DNA of 64,000 bases from Defluviicoccus sp. (lineage in GTDB: Bacteria; Pseudomonadota; Alphaproteobacteria; Rhodospirillales; Defluviicoccaceae). Of this stretch, positions 48,008-58,958 are shown piece after piece. The stretch lies in contig JARSSM010000025.1 in the NCBI GenBank assembly GCA_029624735.1, positions 1 to 64,000 of the forward strand, given 5' to 3'. Made by a program: the position numbers and the translations under genes. The notes beneath the pieces are model-generated. The model saw nothing but the letters and a program-made list of their open reading frames with translations. It was not told the origin of the DNA and did no database searches. Positions within the stretch are counted from its first letter, which is position 1. Every line of letters starts with the position of its first letter.

Positions 48008-48036
48008 CAGATATGGCACTACGGCGAGGCTGTCAA
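48008..48036 (-). promoter_or_regulatory. brnTA promoter
   Basis: On the minus strand TTGACA (48031-48036) and TATCTG (48008-48013) are spaced by 17 bp, ending 24 bp before the brnT start. GTAGCTAC (48001-48008), a perfect palindrome, overlaps the -10 end and could be part of the BrnA operator. Confidence 0.55.
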
Positions 48037-48198
48037 TAAGGCCTGAAGGCGGGCATGACCCATCCCCCGTGTGGCATCATGCGCAGGCGGGGCCCCGATC
48101 TGCCGGCCAAATCCACCTAATCCCCCGTCGAGGGCGAGACGCGCCGTCATCGCCGGCCGCCACTGGCGCCGGCCATGACGAGTGAGAGGGGCCCGCCT

Positions 48199-49104
48199 CT
48201 AAGCCGCCAGCGGTACCGTGCGCTCCAGCACTTCGAGGGCGTCGTGACGGACGTGGTTGAGCCGCATCTCCTCGCGGATCATCGCCTCGGTGACGATGCC
48301 CTTGTCCAGGCATTCGCGCAACAGGCCAAAGAAGAACCGCTCCTGGTTCGGGTCAGGGTGCTGGTGGTAGTGGCCCAAGAACGCGTAATCACCAAAGACA
48401 CGCCGGCGCATTCGGTTGAGCCAGCCCAGAAGCGGGATGCTGGCCGGCTTCTCCGGCGGCATGAAATCGACCTTGAGACCGGTCTTCCATGGCTGCGTCT
48501 TGCGCTTGGTGTTGTGGATCAGCTTCGTTTGCGCCGTTAAGCGGTCGAAATCGTTCCATTCGTGCTCGAACAGCCGGATCGAGTCCTTCGGCTCGTACTG
48601 CAGGCAGATCCACTTGGCGTAATCGCGCTTCATCTCGAACAGGGCGTTGAACTGTTCCTCAACCTTCCAGTGCTTGAGCTTGGCGCAATCCAAGAGCATG
48701 ACGCTGGTGGCGAAGCAGCCCTTCTTCTCCTTCGCGCCGGAGCGCATGCGGCACATGATCGCCGCCCCGCCCATGTCGCGCGACATCAGCTCCCAGACAT
48801 CGCCGACAGCAAAGACATCCGGGTCGACCACGATCGCGCGGCCCTGGTAGCCCATCAATTCCGGCGGCATGAAGCGAAGCGTGGTGAAGGACTGCAGGTC
48901 CTCCATGTTCCAGCGGCGCGTGACACCGTCGCGCAGGTACTCCTGTCCCTGGCGGGCGTGCAGGAAGGGATAGTCGGCGGTGTTGATCACCCGCACGTCG
49001 AACTGCTCGTTCGCCTTGGAGTTGCGCCGGATCGAATACTCGGAAACGATCGCGCCGACGATCTGTTTAGGATTTGTATGAATAAAAATGGTTGGCTTCG
49101 GCAT
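48199..49104 (-). CDS. Glycosyltransferase-like protein
   Basis: The 301-aa soluble product starts MPKPTIFIHTNPKQIVGAIV and contains GYQGRAIVVDPDVFAVGDVW, reminiscent of the DxD region of nucleotide-sugar glycosyltransferases (GT8-like fold). KLIHNTKRKTQPWKTG is a further conserved-looking segment. The acceptor is unknown. ATG 49104 is taken; an in-frame start at 49173 adds a leader without support. It lies beside the ELM1-like gene and rfbCD, so an envelope polysaccharide role is likely. Confidence 0.65.
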   Translation of the reverse strand: MPKPTIFIHTNPKQIVGAIVSEYSIRRNSKANEQFDVRVINTADYPFLHARQGQEYLRDGVTRRWNMEDLQSFTTLRFMPPELMGYQGRAIVVDPDVFAVGDVWELMSRDMGGAAIMCRMRSGAKEKKGCFATSVMLLDCAKLKHWKVEEQFNALFEMKRDYAKWICLQYEPKDSIRLFEHEWNDFDRLTAQTKLIHNTKRKTQPWKTGLKVDFMPPEKPASIPLLGWLNRMRRRVFGDYAFLGHYHQHPDPNQERFFFGLLRECLDKGIVTEAMIREEMRLNHVRHDALEVLERTVPLAA

Positions 49105-49198
49105 TTGGGTCCGCTGGTCCTCTCCAGATCTTCCCTCCACGTAGCAAATGCCCAAATTGCGTGCAAGCGCCACTAAAAGCTTGTTTCATTTTGTTGCG

Positions 49199-50341
49199 CT
49201 ATTGCACGAGGGCGCGGATGCGCGCGGTCACTGCCGCAAGGTCATCAGCCGCCTTGACCGCACCTGCTGCGGGGAACGCCTGGCCCAGGAACACGGCGGC
49301 GCCGCGCTCGACCAGGCGCCGGTGCAGGGCCGAGAAGTCGCGGGCGTAGGAGACGAGGCCGAGTTCGTAGGCGAAATCGCCCAGCCGGGTGGCGAGCGCA
49401 CTCGCATCGTTTGACGCGGTCGCAGCAGCGCCCGGCGCCGGCTGGAACGTCGCCGCAAGCCGCCGGCGCAACCGATCCCATGGCGAGGCGGTTTCGGGCA
49501 GCGGGAAGATCGCGAGCGGCTTGCCCTGGCGCGCGACCTCGACAATCATCGACACGCTGTCGCCGGTGACGACGAAGCGGTCGGCAAGGCCCAGGAGCGC
49601 CCGGTAGGGATTCTCGGTCGCATCCGGCTGCCAGCGGAACAGGGTCGCAGAATCCGGCAAGGCGGCGGCAAGAGCGTCGACCACGGCTGCAGGCGTCCTG
49701 CGGCTGGTGCTGACGAACAGCGTGCCGGTGTCACCGGCCGATTGCCGCAAGCGCTGCACCATCTCGCGCGCGACCTCGGCCGTGAAGATGAACGGCTTGG
49801 TCGGCCCGCCGACGAGGACTCCGGTCAACGGCCTGGGCAGGCCGGCAAGCCGGTCCCGCCATTCAGCAACGGCCTGATCGATCGCAGCCTGGTCGACCCG
49901 CATCAACGGCAGGTCCAGGGCCATGACGTTGGGTCGCGCCGGCAGGCGGTACTGCGGCGTCGCCAGCACGAGCGCAAACTCGCTCAGCATCCGCCGCGGC
50001 CGGCCGACGATCACGACCTTGGTCCGCAGGCCGGACTGTTCGCGCACCCACATCGCCGCCATCGACGGGCGGCGGCCAACGGTGAGGATCAGATCCGGCC
50101 ATGGCGGCGAGAGCGGATCGGAGGCCGCCAAGTCGATATGATAGAGCGCGGGCTTGAAGCGCGGCTTGCCGGTGACGTAGGCGGCGCGGAATTTCAGCCG
50201 TTTGGTGACGCACGGCCAGCCAAGCCGCTCCGCAATCACCTCGACCTGGGCGTTGTCGCCGAGCTTGTCGCCCAGCACCAGCCAGACCGCGGGCGTTGGC
50301 TTGCTTGCGGCTTCGCCCTGCGGCTCCGTCTTGACGTTCAT
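49199..50341 (-). CDS. ELM1/GtrOC1-family protein (DUF1022-like)
   Basis: The 380-aa product contains VWLVLGDKLGDNAQVEVIAE, PDLILTVGRRPSMAAMW, GVLVGGPTKPFIFT and VTGDSVSMIVEV. These segments mark the family named after plant mitochondrial fission protein ELM1. It has a GT-B-like fold and is thought to be a glycosyltransferase relative in alphaproteobacteria. The bacterial function is not established. ATG 50341 is preceded by AGGAG at some distance. Confidence 0.85.
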   Translation of the reverse strand: MNVKTEPQGEAASKPTPAVWLVLGDKLGDNAQVEVIAERLGWPCVTKRLKFRAAYVTGKPRFKPALYHIDLAASDPLSPPWPDLILTVGRRPSMAAMWVREQSGLRTKVVIVGRPRRMLSEFALVLATPQYRLPARPNVMALDLPLMRVDQAAIDQAVAEWRDRLAGLPRPLTGVLVGGPTKPFIFTAEVAREMVQRLRQSAGDTGTLFVSTSRRTPAAVVDALAAALPDSATLFRWQPDATENPYRALLGLADRFVVTGDSVSMIVEVARQGKPLAIFPLPETASPWDRLRRRLAATFQPAPGAAATASNDASALATRLGDFAYELGLVSYARDFSALHRRLVERGAAVFLGQAFPAAGAVKAADDLAAVTARIRALVQ

Positions 50342-50521
50342 CGCGAAGGCGCTCCTAAGCCCCGATAGGGTGTCGTTTGATCGCTATGCGCGGTTTAGCC
50401 CGATCGCGATCGCGCGCCAAGCGCTGGTGCGCCGAGCGCCGGCTCCGACTTAGCCTTGACTCGGGCGGGCCGCAGCGGCTCTCTGTCGCCACCCATATGT
50501 GTTCGCAAGGGGAGAGAACGC

Positions 50522-51082
50522 GTGAAGGTCAGCCCGATGGACCTGCCGGACGTACTGCTGATCGAGACCGATCGCTATCCGGATGAGCGCGGCTGCCTGT
50601 TCGAGGCCTATCAGCGCGAGCGCTACCGCGCCGCCGGCATCGACGTTCCGTTCTTTCAGGACAACGTCTCGATCTCGCGCCAGGGTGTGCTGCGCGGACT
50701 GCACCTGCAGAATCCCGGTGCACAGGCGAAGCTGATCACCGCACTTGAAGGCGACATCTTCGACGTCGCCGTCGACGTGCGGCGCGGCTCGCCGACCTTC
50801 GGCCGCTGGACCGCTGCCGTGCTGTCGCCCGACAACGGCCGGCAGATGTTCATTCCGGAAGGCTTCGCGCACGGGCTCTATGCGATGAGTGCGCACATCG
50901 TCGCCCACTACAAGTGCGGCGCCCCGTTCCGGCCGCAAGCATCCCTCGCGATCGCCTGGGACGATCCCGACATCGGCATCGCCTGGCCGGACCGGGCGCC
51001 CATCCTCTCCGCGAAGGACGCGCGCAACCCGCGCCTAGCCGACTTTCCGCCTGACCGGCTGCCGGTCTACACCGCCGGCTGA
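50522..51082 (+). CDS. rfbC: dTDP-4-dehydrorhamnose 3,5-epimerase
   Basis: The 186-aa cupin-fold epimerase acts in dTDP-L-rhamnose synthesis. Family segments are DERGCLFEAYQ, FFQDNVSISRQGVLRGLHLQ, IFDVAVDVRRGSPTFG and IPEGFAHGLYAMS. GTG 50522 follows AGGGGAGAG; ATG 50537 is possible. It overlaps rfbD by one base (TGATG). rfbA and rfbB are not in the window. Confidence 0.93.
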   Translation: MKVSPMDLPDVLLIETDRYPDERGCLFEAYQRERYRAAGIDVPFFQDNVSISRQGVLRGLHLQNPGAQAKLITALEGDIFDVAVDVRRGSPTFGRWTAAVLSPDNGRQMFIPEGFAHGLYAMSAHIVAHYKCGAPFRPQASLAIAWDDPDIGIAWPDRAPILSAKDARNPRLADFPPDRLPVYTAG

Positions 51083-52014
51083 TGACCGCACGCGCACGCG
51101 AAAGCAGGCGGATCCTGCTCCTGGGCCGCCACGGCCAGCTCGGTTTCGAGCTCGAACGGACGCTAAGCACGTTGGGCGACGTCATCGCCTGCGGCCGTGC
51201 CGATTGCGATCTCGCCGATGCGGCGGCGCTTGCAGCGGCGATTGAGGCAGCGCGGCCGGATCTGATCGTGAATGCCGCCGCCTATACGGCCGTCGATGCG
51301 GCAGAGGACGACGAAGCGACGGCATTCGCGATCAACGCCATCGCACCCGCCGCGCTCGCGGCGGCAGCGCGGCGGCTTGGCATTGCGTTGGTGCATTTCT
51401 CGACCGATTACGTGTTTGACGGCGCACCGGCCACACGCGCCGACGGCACACGGCCGCCCTACGATGAGGCGCAGCCCGTCGCGCCCCAAGGCGCCTATGG
51501 CCGCTCCAAGCTCGCCGGCGAGGAGACGATCCGCTTAAGCGGCTGCGCGCACTTCATTTTCCGCACGGCCTGGGTCTATGCCAACCGTGGCCGCAACTTC
51601 CTCAACACCATGGAGCGCCTGGCGTCCGAGCGCGATCGCTTGAGCATCGTCGATGACCAGATCGGCAACCCGACCTGGGCACGTTCGCTGGCCGAGGCGA
51701 CTGCACAGATCTTGGCCCTGAGCTGGGCGCAGGGTAGCGCGGCAGCGCTCGAACGCGTGGGCGGCACCTATCACTTGGCCTGCACCGGTGCCGCCAGCTG
51801 GTTTCAATTCGCTCACGCGATTTTTGCCCACTGGGGTGACGAGGGCCGGCCGGTGCCGCAGCTGGTGCCGATCACCACGCCCGAATACCCGACCCGCGCC
51901 AAGCGTCCGGCGTGGTCGGTACTCGACTGCAAGAAGGCTTACGCGACGTTCGGCGTCCAGCTGCCTGGGTGGCAGGCGGCACTGGCACTTTGCCTGGCGG
52001 AGCGGCCCAGCTAG
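51082..52014 (+). CDS. rfbD: dTDP-4-dehydrorhamnose reductase
   Basis: The 310-aa SDR enzyme makes dTDP-L-rhamnose. NADPH-binding LLLGRHGQLGFELER, then NAAAYTAVDAAED, HFSTDYVFDG and the catalytic YGRSKLAGE are visible. Its stop TAG (52012-52014) lies inside the left CTAGTG edge of the 121-bp element B. It converges with purD. Confidence 0.94.
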   Translation: MTARARESRRILLLGRHGQLGFELERTLSTLGDVIACGRADCDLADAAALAAAIEAARPDLIVNAAAYTAVDAAEDDEATAFAINAIAPAALAAAARRLGIALVHFSTDYVFDGAPATRADGTRPPYDEAQPVAPQGAYGRSKLAGEETIRLSGCAHFIFRTAWVYANRGRNFLNTMERLASERDRLSIVDDQIGNPTWARSLAEATAQILALSWAQGSAAALERVGGTYHLACTGAASWFQFAHAIFAHWGDEGRPVPQLVPITTPEYPTRAKRPAWSVLDCKKAYATFGVQLPGWQAALALCLAERPS

Positions 52015-52131
52015 TGCACTGGCACAAACAGAGGGTACATCCTGTTTGTGCCGAAGGTGCACGCGATTGAATATGTTGTGCAGCGACAACCTTGCTCGGG
52101 CGTGAATCGCCCGATTGGGTCGCTGCACTAG
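52011..52131. repeat. 121-bp two-hairpin CTAG-bounded element, copy B
   Basis: The layout is CTA, hairpin 52014-52062 (GTGCAC pairs with GTGCAC, and GGCACAAACAG with CTGTTTGTGCC), 15-nt linker 52063-52077, hairpin 52078-52128 (GTGCAGCGAC pairs with GTCGCTGCAC, inner CGGGCG with CGCCCG), and TAG. Length and order equal copy A at 32250-32370, but stem sequences differ. Both edges supply stop codons: TAG of rfbD on the left and TAG of purD on the right. Confidence 0.8.
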
Positions 52132-53411
52132 CCTTGGCGCTCCCGCGCAATCGCCCGCCAGCCGATATCGCGGCGGCAGAAGCCCTCCGGCCAGTCGATA
52201 CGATCGACAGCGGAATAGGCCAAGCGCTGGGCTTCCGCGATCGAGGGCGCGCGCGCGGTGACACCCAAAACCCGGCCGCCATTGGCGACGATCCGGCCGT
52301 CGAGCGCCTTGGTGCCGGCGTGAAAGACTTGAACGTTCTCGATCGCTTCCGCCTTCTCGATGCCGCGAATGACCGAGCCGCGGGCGTAGGGGCCGGGGTA
52401 GCCGCGCGTCGCCAGCACCACCACCAGGGCAGCTTCGTCGTGCCAGTCGAGGTGGATATCGTCCATATGGCCATCGGCACAGGCAACGAGCGCCGGCAAC
52501 AGATCGGACTTCAAGCGCATGAGCAGCGGCTGGCATTCGGGATCGCCGAAGCGGGCGTTGACTTCGAGCAGGCGCGGGCCGGTGGCGGTGATCATCAGGC
52601 CGGCATAGAATAGGCCGGTGAAGGGCCTGCGATCGGCAGCCAGACCTTCGATGGTCGGCTGAATGATCGTTTGCATGATCTCGCTGACCATGGCTTGCGT
52701 AACCACCGGGGCTGGCGAATAGGCGCCCATGCCGCCCGTATTCGGGCCGAGGTCACCGTCGAACGCCGCCTTATGATCCTGGGCGGTCGCCAGCGGAACC
52801 GCGCGCGTGCCATGCACAAGGGCGAAGAAACTCGCCTCCTCGCCCACCAGCAGATCCTCGATCACGACCTCGCGGCCGGCATCGCCGAAGGCGTCCTCGA
52901 TCATCATGTGGTCGACGGCGGCAAACGCCTCGTTGACGTTGTGGCAGAGAATGACGCCCTTGCCGGCGGCCAGACCATCGGCCTTGACGACCAGGGGCGC
53001 GCCGTGGCGATGGATGAATTCCTTCGCCGCATCCGGTTCATCGAACCGGCCGTAGGCGGCGGTCGGTACGCCTTGCCGCGCGCACAGGTCCTTCATGAAC
53101 CCCTTCGAGCCCTCGATCGCGGCGGCACCTGCGGTGGGGCCGAAGGCGCGGATTCCGGCCGCGCGCAGGCGATCGACAAGCCCCGCATTCAACGGGTCCT
53201 CCGGGCCGACGACGACGAGATCGATGCCGAGGTTGGCGGCAAACTTGGTCAGACCATCAAGGTCCATCGTGGCGATCGGCAGGCATTCCGCGATTTGGGC
53301 GATGCCGGCATTGCCGGGTGCGCAATAGAGCCGCTCGCACAGGGGCGATCGCGCAATCGCCCAGCACAGGGCATGCTCCCGTCCCCCCGATCCAACGACC
53401 AGAACCTGCAT
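52128..53411 (-). CDS. purD: Phosphoribosylamine-glycine ligase
   Basis: The 427-aa ATP-grasp enzyme of purine synthesis starts MQVLVVGSGGREHALCWAIA. It shows APLVVKADGLAAGKGVILCH, the substrate segment PNTGGMGAYSPAP, and LEVNARFGDPECQPLL. ATG 53411 is used because family alignment begins there; an in-frame start at 53474 lies in the leader. Its TAG stop is inside element B. It diverges from xseA over 72 bp. Confidence 0.96.
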   Translation of the reverse strand: MQVLVVGSGGREHALCWAIARSPLCERLYCAPGNAGIAQIAECLPIATMDLDGLTKFAANLGIDLVVVGPEDPLNAGLVDRLRAAGIRAFGPTAGAAAIEGSKGFMKDLCARQGVPTAAYGRFDEPDAAKEFIHRHGAPLVVKADGLAAGKGVILCHNVNEAFAAVDHMMIEDAFGDAGREVVIEDLLVGEEASFFALVHGTRAVPLATAQDHKAAFDGDLGPNTGGMGAYSPAPVVTQAMVSEIMQTIIQPTIEGLAADRRPFTGLFYAGLMITATGPRLLEVNARFGDPECQPLLMRLKSDLLPALVACADGHMDDIHLDWHDEAALVVVLATRGYPGPYARGSVIRGIEKAEAIENVQVFHAGTKALDGRIVANGGRVLGVTARAPSIAEAQRLAYSAVDRIDWPEGFCRRDIGWRAIARERQG

Positions 53412-53483
53412 GAGCGACGTTCCCCAACTTGGCGAAAAGCGCAGTGTTTTGCCGGCAGCCCCGGCTTCGGTCATACTGGCGCC

Positions 53484-54953
53484 ATGCCCGGAACGAACCC
53501 GATGAGCGTTGAGGCCAGCCTTCCCGTCTTTACCGTGACGGAGATTTCGCTAACGCTCAAGCGCTTCATCGAACAAACGTTCGACCGCGTTCGCGTCCGC
53601 GGAGAGATCAGCGGTTTGAAGCGCGCGGCGTCTGGGCATCTCTACTTCGCGCTCAAGGATCAGGACTCGGTGCTGGATGCCGTCTGCTGGCGCCCGGCGG
53701 CGCAAAGGTTCAAGGCCGCGCTGGACAACGGCCTGGAGGTGATCGTCACCGGCCGGCTCACCAGCTATCCGGCCCGCTCGCGCTATCAGATCCTTGTCGA
53801 TGCGATCGAGCTTGCCGGCGCCGGTGCGCTGTTGAAGCTCTTGGAGGATCGGCGGCGCAAGCTCGAAGCGGAAGGCCTGTTTGCCGCTGAGCGCAAGCGG
53901 CCGATCCCCTACCTGCCGGATGTGATCGGCGTCGTCACCTCGCCGACCGGCGCAGTGATCAAGGATATCCTGCATCGCCTTGCCGACCGCTTCCCGCGCC
54001 ACGTGCTTCTGTGGCCGGTCGCCGTCCAGGGCCAGGGGGCTGCCGAACAGATCGCAGCCGCCATTGAAGGCTTCAACCGGCTGCCCGCGGGCGGCGCGGT
54101 GCCGCGGCCGGATGTGCTGATCGTCGCCCGTGGCGGCGGCAGCCTCGAAGACCTCTGGGCCTTCAACGAGGAGATCACCGTGCGCGCCGCCGCTGGCTCG
54201 GCAATCCCGCTGATCGCGGCCGTCGGCCACGAGACCGACACCACGCTGATCGATTTCGCCGCCGACTTAAGGGCACCGACACCCACGGCCGCGGCCGAAC
54301 TCGCCGTGCCGGTCCGCGCGGAGCTGATCGCCCGCGTCCTTGGCCTGGCCAGCCGGCAGATCAGCGGCTTAAGCCGTACGCTGGAGGAAGGTCGTACGCG
54401 GCTGACGGCGGCCGCGCGCGGACTGCCGCAGCCGGTCCGGTTGCTGGCACTCGCGCGCCAGCGGCTGGACGACTGGTCGGAACGGTTCGACAACGCGCTC
54501 ACCGTTGGCCTGCAGGCGCGACAGCAGCGGCTGCAGCAGGCAGTCGCGCGCCTCGTGAGCCCGGCGGAGCGTATCGCGCGCGATCGTGAGCGGCTGGCAA
54601 ATGCGGCGCGGGGACTGGACCGGGCGCTAGAGCAGATCCTGAAGGACCGCCGCAGCCGCCTGCAGCAAGCGGGCGCGGTGCTGGCCAGTTGCTCCTACGA
54701 GCGCGTGCTGGAGCGCGGCTTTGCCCTTGTGCTCGATCGCGCCGGCCATGCGCTTGCGAGCGTTGCGAGCCTCACGCCCGGGCTTGCCGTGCGCCTGCGC
54801 CTGCACGACGGCGAGGCCGGTGCCCGCATCGAAGACGGAGCTGCGACCGAAGGCGGTTCCCCGCAACCGGCGAAGGCTCCATCACCGCAGCCCGCCAGCC
54901 GGCGTGCTCCCGGCCGCGGCAAGCCTCCCGGTGGTCAGGGCAGCCTGTTCTGA
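53484..54953 (+). CDS. xseA: Exodeoxyribonuclease VII large subunit
   Basis: The 489-aa product has the OB-fold head (RVRGEISGLKRAASGHLYFA, LKDQDSVLDAVCWR), the catalytic domain (GVVTSPTGAVIKDILHRLADR, VGHETDTTLIDFAADLRAPT) and a long coiled coil. A low-complexity tail rich in P, A and G ends QGSLF. ATG 53484 or ATG 53502 may be the start. The xseB gene is not in the window. Confidence 0.95.
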   Translation: MPGTNPMSVEASLPVFTVTEISLTLKRFIEQTFDRVRVRGEISGLKRAASGHLYFALKDQDSVLDAVCWRPAAQRFKAALDNGLEVIVTGRLTSYPARSRYQILVDAIELAGAGALLKLLEDRRRKLEAEGLFAAERKRPIPYLPDVIGVVTSPTGAVIKDILHRLADRFPRHVLLWPVAVQGQGAAEQIAAAIEGFNRLPAGGAVPRPDVLIVARGGGSLEDLWAFNEEITVRAAAGSAIPLIAAVGHETDTTLIDFAADLRAPTPTAAAELAVPVRAELIARVLGLASRQISGLSRTLEEGRTRLTAAARGLPQPVRLLALARQRLDDWSERFDNALTVGLQARQQRLQQAVARLVSPAERIARDRERLANAARGLDRALEQILKDRRSRLQQAGAVLASCSYERVLERGFALVLDRAGHALASVASLTPGLAVRLRLHDGEAGARIEDGAATEGGSPQPAKAPSPQPASRRAPGRGKPPGGQGSLF

Positions 54954-55182
54954 GCAACGAGCAGCATCAATCCCGCCATGGCTCGCTCCACTGCAAGGTC
55001 CGAACCGGATCGATGGCGGACCGGAAGCGTGGCGGGATGACGACGGTTACGCGCCCGCAGGCAGGCCGCAAGCGCTTGAGCGCGCTTGTCTCGACCCGCA
55101 GACTGCCGCAAAGTCCGGAGCGAGGCGAGCGAACAGGGTTGCCGGCGGCAAGACCGGAGCCGACGCGAGGGGAGGCAAGAGC

Positions 55183-56013
55183 ATGCGTATTCGCGACATC
55201 GTCGTCCATATCGACGCGACGGCTGCCGCCAACGGCCGGATCGAACTCGCGTGCGGCCTTGCCCGCCGGCATGGAGCAAGGCTCTTGGGCCTGTTCACCC
55301 ACGCCGGCAAGACCACACTGGGTCTCGCGCCCGCGCACCAGCCGGCACTGCTGACACAGGGCGCCCGCGTCGCCGAGGCCGCCTTTCGCCGGATTGCGGG
55401 CGCATTCGAGATCGAGACCGGCTGGATGGTCGAGCAGGCGGCAGCTGAGAGCGCAGTGGCGCAGGGTGTCATCGTCCAGGCCCGAGAGGCGGACCTCACC
55501 GTCCTCGGCCAGCCGGACCCGCGCGAAACGGCCTCAGGCGTGCCATCCGATCTGATCGAACAGACGGTTTCCCACGCTGGTCGCCCTGTCCTGGTTGTGC
55601 CGTTTGCCGGCCAGTTCCAAGGGATCGGCCGGCGCGTCGTGATCGCCTGGAACGGCAGCCGCGAGGCGGCCCGCGCCGTTGCCGACGCGCTGCCGCTGAT
55701 CGATGGCGCTGAGGCCGTGAGCGTGTTGTCGCTACGCGCCAAGGCGGCCGGCCGGCTCACCGCTGCAGCACCGCTCGAAGGCATCGTCGCTCACCTGACC
55801 CGCCACGGCCTGCCGGCTGCGCCCGACCGGCTCGTCTTTGAGGCGAACGCGATCGAGGCCGCCGAACGCCTGCTCTCGCACTTGGCCGATGCTGGTGCCG
55901 ACCTGCTCGTACTGGGCGCGGCGGGGCGCGGGCGTGCCGCACCCGGCATGAAGCGCAGCCTCACCAGCGGCATCCTCGCCCGCATGACCACCCCCGTGCT
56001 CCTGTCCTATTGA
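55183..56013 (+). CDS. Tandem universal stress protein
   Basis: The 276-aa product has two Usp-like halves. The second ends with the phosphate-binding motif GAAGRGRAAPGMKRSLTSGI, close to the GxxGxRx9G(S/T) consensus, and the first ends with a weaker version. VVIAWNGSREAARAVADALP starts the second half. ATG 55183 follows GGGGAGGC. It stands alone between xseA and the leucine catabolism genes. Ligand and stress are unknown. Confidence 0.88.
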   Translation: MRIRDIVVHIDATAAANGRIELACGLARRHGARLLGLFTHAGKTTLGLAPAHQPALLTQGARVAEAAFRRIAGAFEIETGWMVEQAAAESAVAQGVIVQAREADLTVLGQPDPRETASGVPSDLIEQTVSHAGRPVLVVPFAGQFQGIGRRVVIAWNGSREAARAVADALPLIDGAEAVSVLSLRAKAAGRLTAAAPLEGIVAHLTRHGLPAAPDRLVFEANAIEAAERLLSHLADAGADLLVLGAAGRGRAAPGMKRSLTSGILARMTTPVLLSY

Positions 56014-56130
56014 CCGGCCCGGCCACCGGGAGGAGTACGGGCAAAGCTGTTGGGGGCAGCGGCGAACTTGGCTATATTCGCCTGCTGCCAAGACAAGAAA
56101 ACCACAACAAGAACTTATCGGGAGGTCCAG

Positions 56131-57303
56131 ATGGCGGCGAACGACACTTGTGCGTTCGATTTCGACCTTGGCGAGACGGCAGACATGCTGCGCGCGACGG
56201 TGCGCGGCTTTGCCGGTGACGAAATCCAGCCGCGCGCCGCCGCCATTGATCACGACAACGTCTTCCCGGCCGATCTGTGGCCGAAGCTGGGCGCGCTGGG
56301 CCTGCTCGGCATCACCGTCGAGGAGGACTGGGGCGGCGCCGGCATGGGCTATGTCGAGCATGTCGTGGCGATGGAGGAGATCAGCCGCGCCTCGGCCTCC
56401 GTCGGCCTGAGCTACGGCGCGCACTCGAACCTGTGCGTCAACCAGATCCGCCGCAACGGCTCCGACGAGCAGAAACGCCGCTATCTCCCCAAACTGATCA
56501 GCGGCGAGCACGTGGGCGCGCTGGCAATGAGCGAGGCGGGTGCCGGCTCCGACGTTGTCGGCATGCGCTTGAAGGCCGAGCGCAGGGGTGACCGCTACAT
56601 CCTCAACGGCAACAAGATGTGGATCACCAACGGCCCCGATGCGCACGTGGTGATCGTTTACGCCAAGACCGATCCGGCCTCGGGCCCGCGCGGCATCACC
56701 GCCTTTCTGGTCGAGCGCGGATTCAAGGGCTTCAGCAGTGCGCAGAAGCTCGACAAGCTCGGCATGCGCGGCTCCAACACGTGCGAGCTTGTGTTCAGCG
56801 ACTGCGAGGTGCCGGCGGAGAACGTGCTGGGCGCCGTCGGCAAGGGCGTCAATGTCCTGATGAGCGGGCTCGACTACGAGCGCCTGGTGCTCTCAGCCGG
56901 CCCGCTCGGCATCATGCAGGCCTGCCTTGATGTCGTTATCCCCTACCTGCACGACCGCCAGCAGTTCGGCCAGCCGATCGGCAGCTTCCAGATCATGCAG
57001 GCCAAGCTCGCCGACATGTACACGACGCTCAGCGTTTGCCGCGCCTACGTCTATGCGGTCGCGCGCGCGTGTGATCGCGGCCAGACGACGCGCAAGGATG
57101 CCGCCGGCGCCATCCTCTACGCCGCAGAGAAGGCAACCTGGATGGCGCTCGAAGCGATCCAGTGTTTGGGCGGCAACGGCTATATCAACGAGTATCCCAC
57201 CGGGCGGCTCCTGCGCGACGCCAAGCTGTACGAGATCGGCGCCGGCACCAGCGAGATCCGCCGCTGGCTGATCGGCCGCGAGCTGTTCGAGGAGACAAGG
57301 TGA
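56131..57303 (+). CDS. liuA: Isovaleryl-CoA dehydrogenase
   Basis: The 390-aa acyl-CoA dehydrogenase catalyses the first committed oxidation of the leucine branch. Features: [27 protein letters not shown], and [13 protein letters not shown], which places the catalytic Glu where isovaleryl-CoA dehydrogenases have it. Substrate assignment is strengthened by the following carboxylase and hydratase genes. ATG 56131 follows GGGAGG. It ends 25 bp before liuB. Confidence 0.92.
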   Translation: MAANDTCAFDFDLGETADMLRATVRGFAGDEIQPRAAAIDHDNVFPADLWPKLGALGLLGITVEEDWGGAGMGYVEHVVAMEEISRASASVGLSYGAHSNLCVNQIRRNGSDEQKRRYLPKLISGEHVGALAMSEAGAGSDVVGMRLKAERRGDRYILNGNKMWITNGPDAHVVIVYAKTDPASGPRGITAFLVERGFKGFSSAQKLDKLGMRGSNTCELVFSDCEVPAENVLGAVGKGVNVLMSGLDYERLVLSAGPLGIMQACLDVVIPYLHDRQQFGQPIGSFQIMQAKLADMYTTLSVCRAYVYAVARACDRGQTTRKDAAGAILYAAEKATWMALEAIQCLGGNGYINEYPTGRLLRDAKLYEIGAGTSEIRRWLIGRELFEETR

Positions 57304-57328
57304 GGCCGGCCGGCACGAGGCTCAGGGG

Positions 57329-58936
<1,608 letters not shown>

Positions 58937-58958
58937 CGCTGGCGCGAAGGAGATGCCG

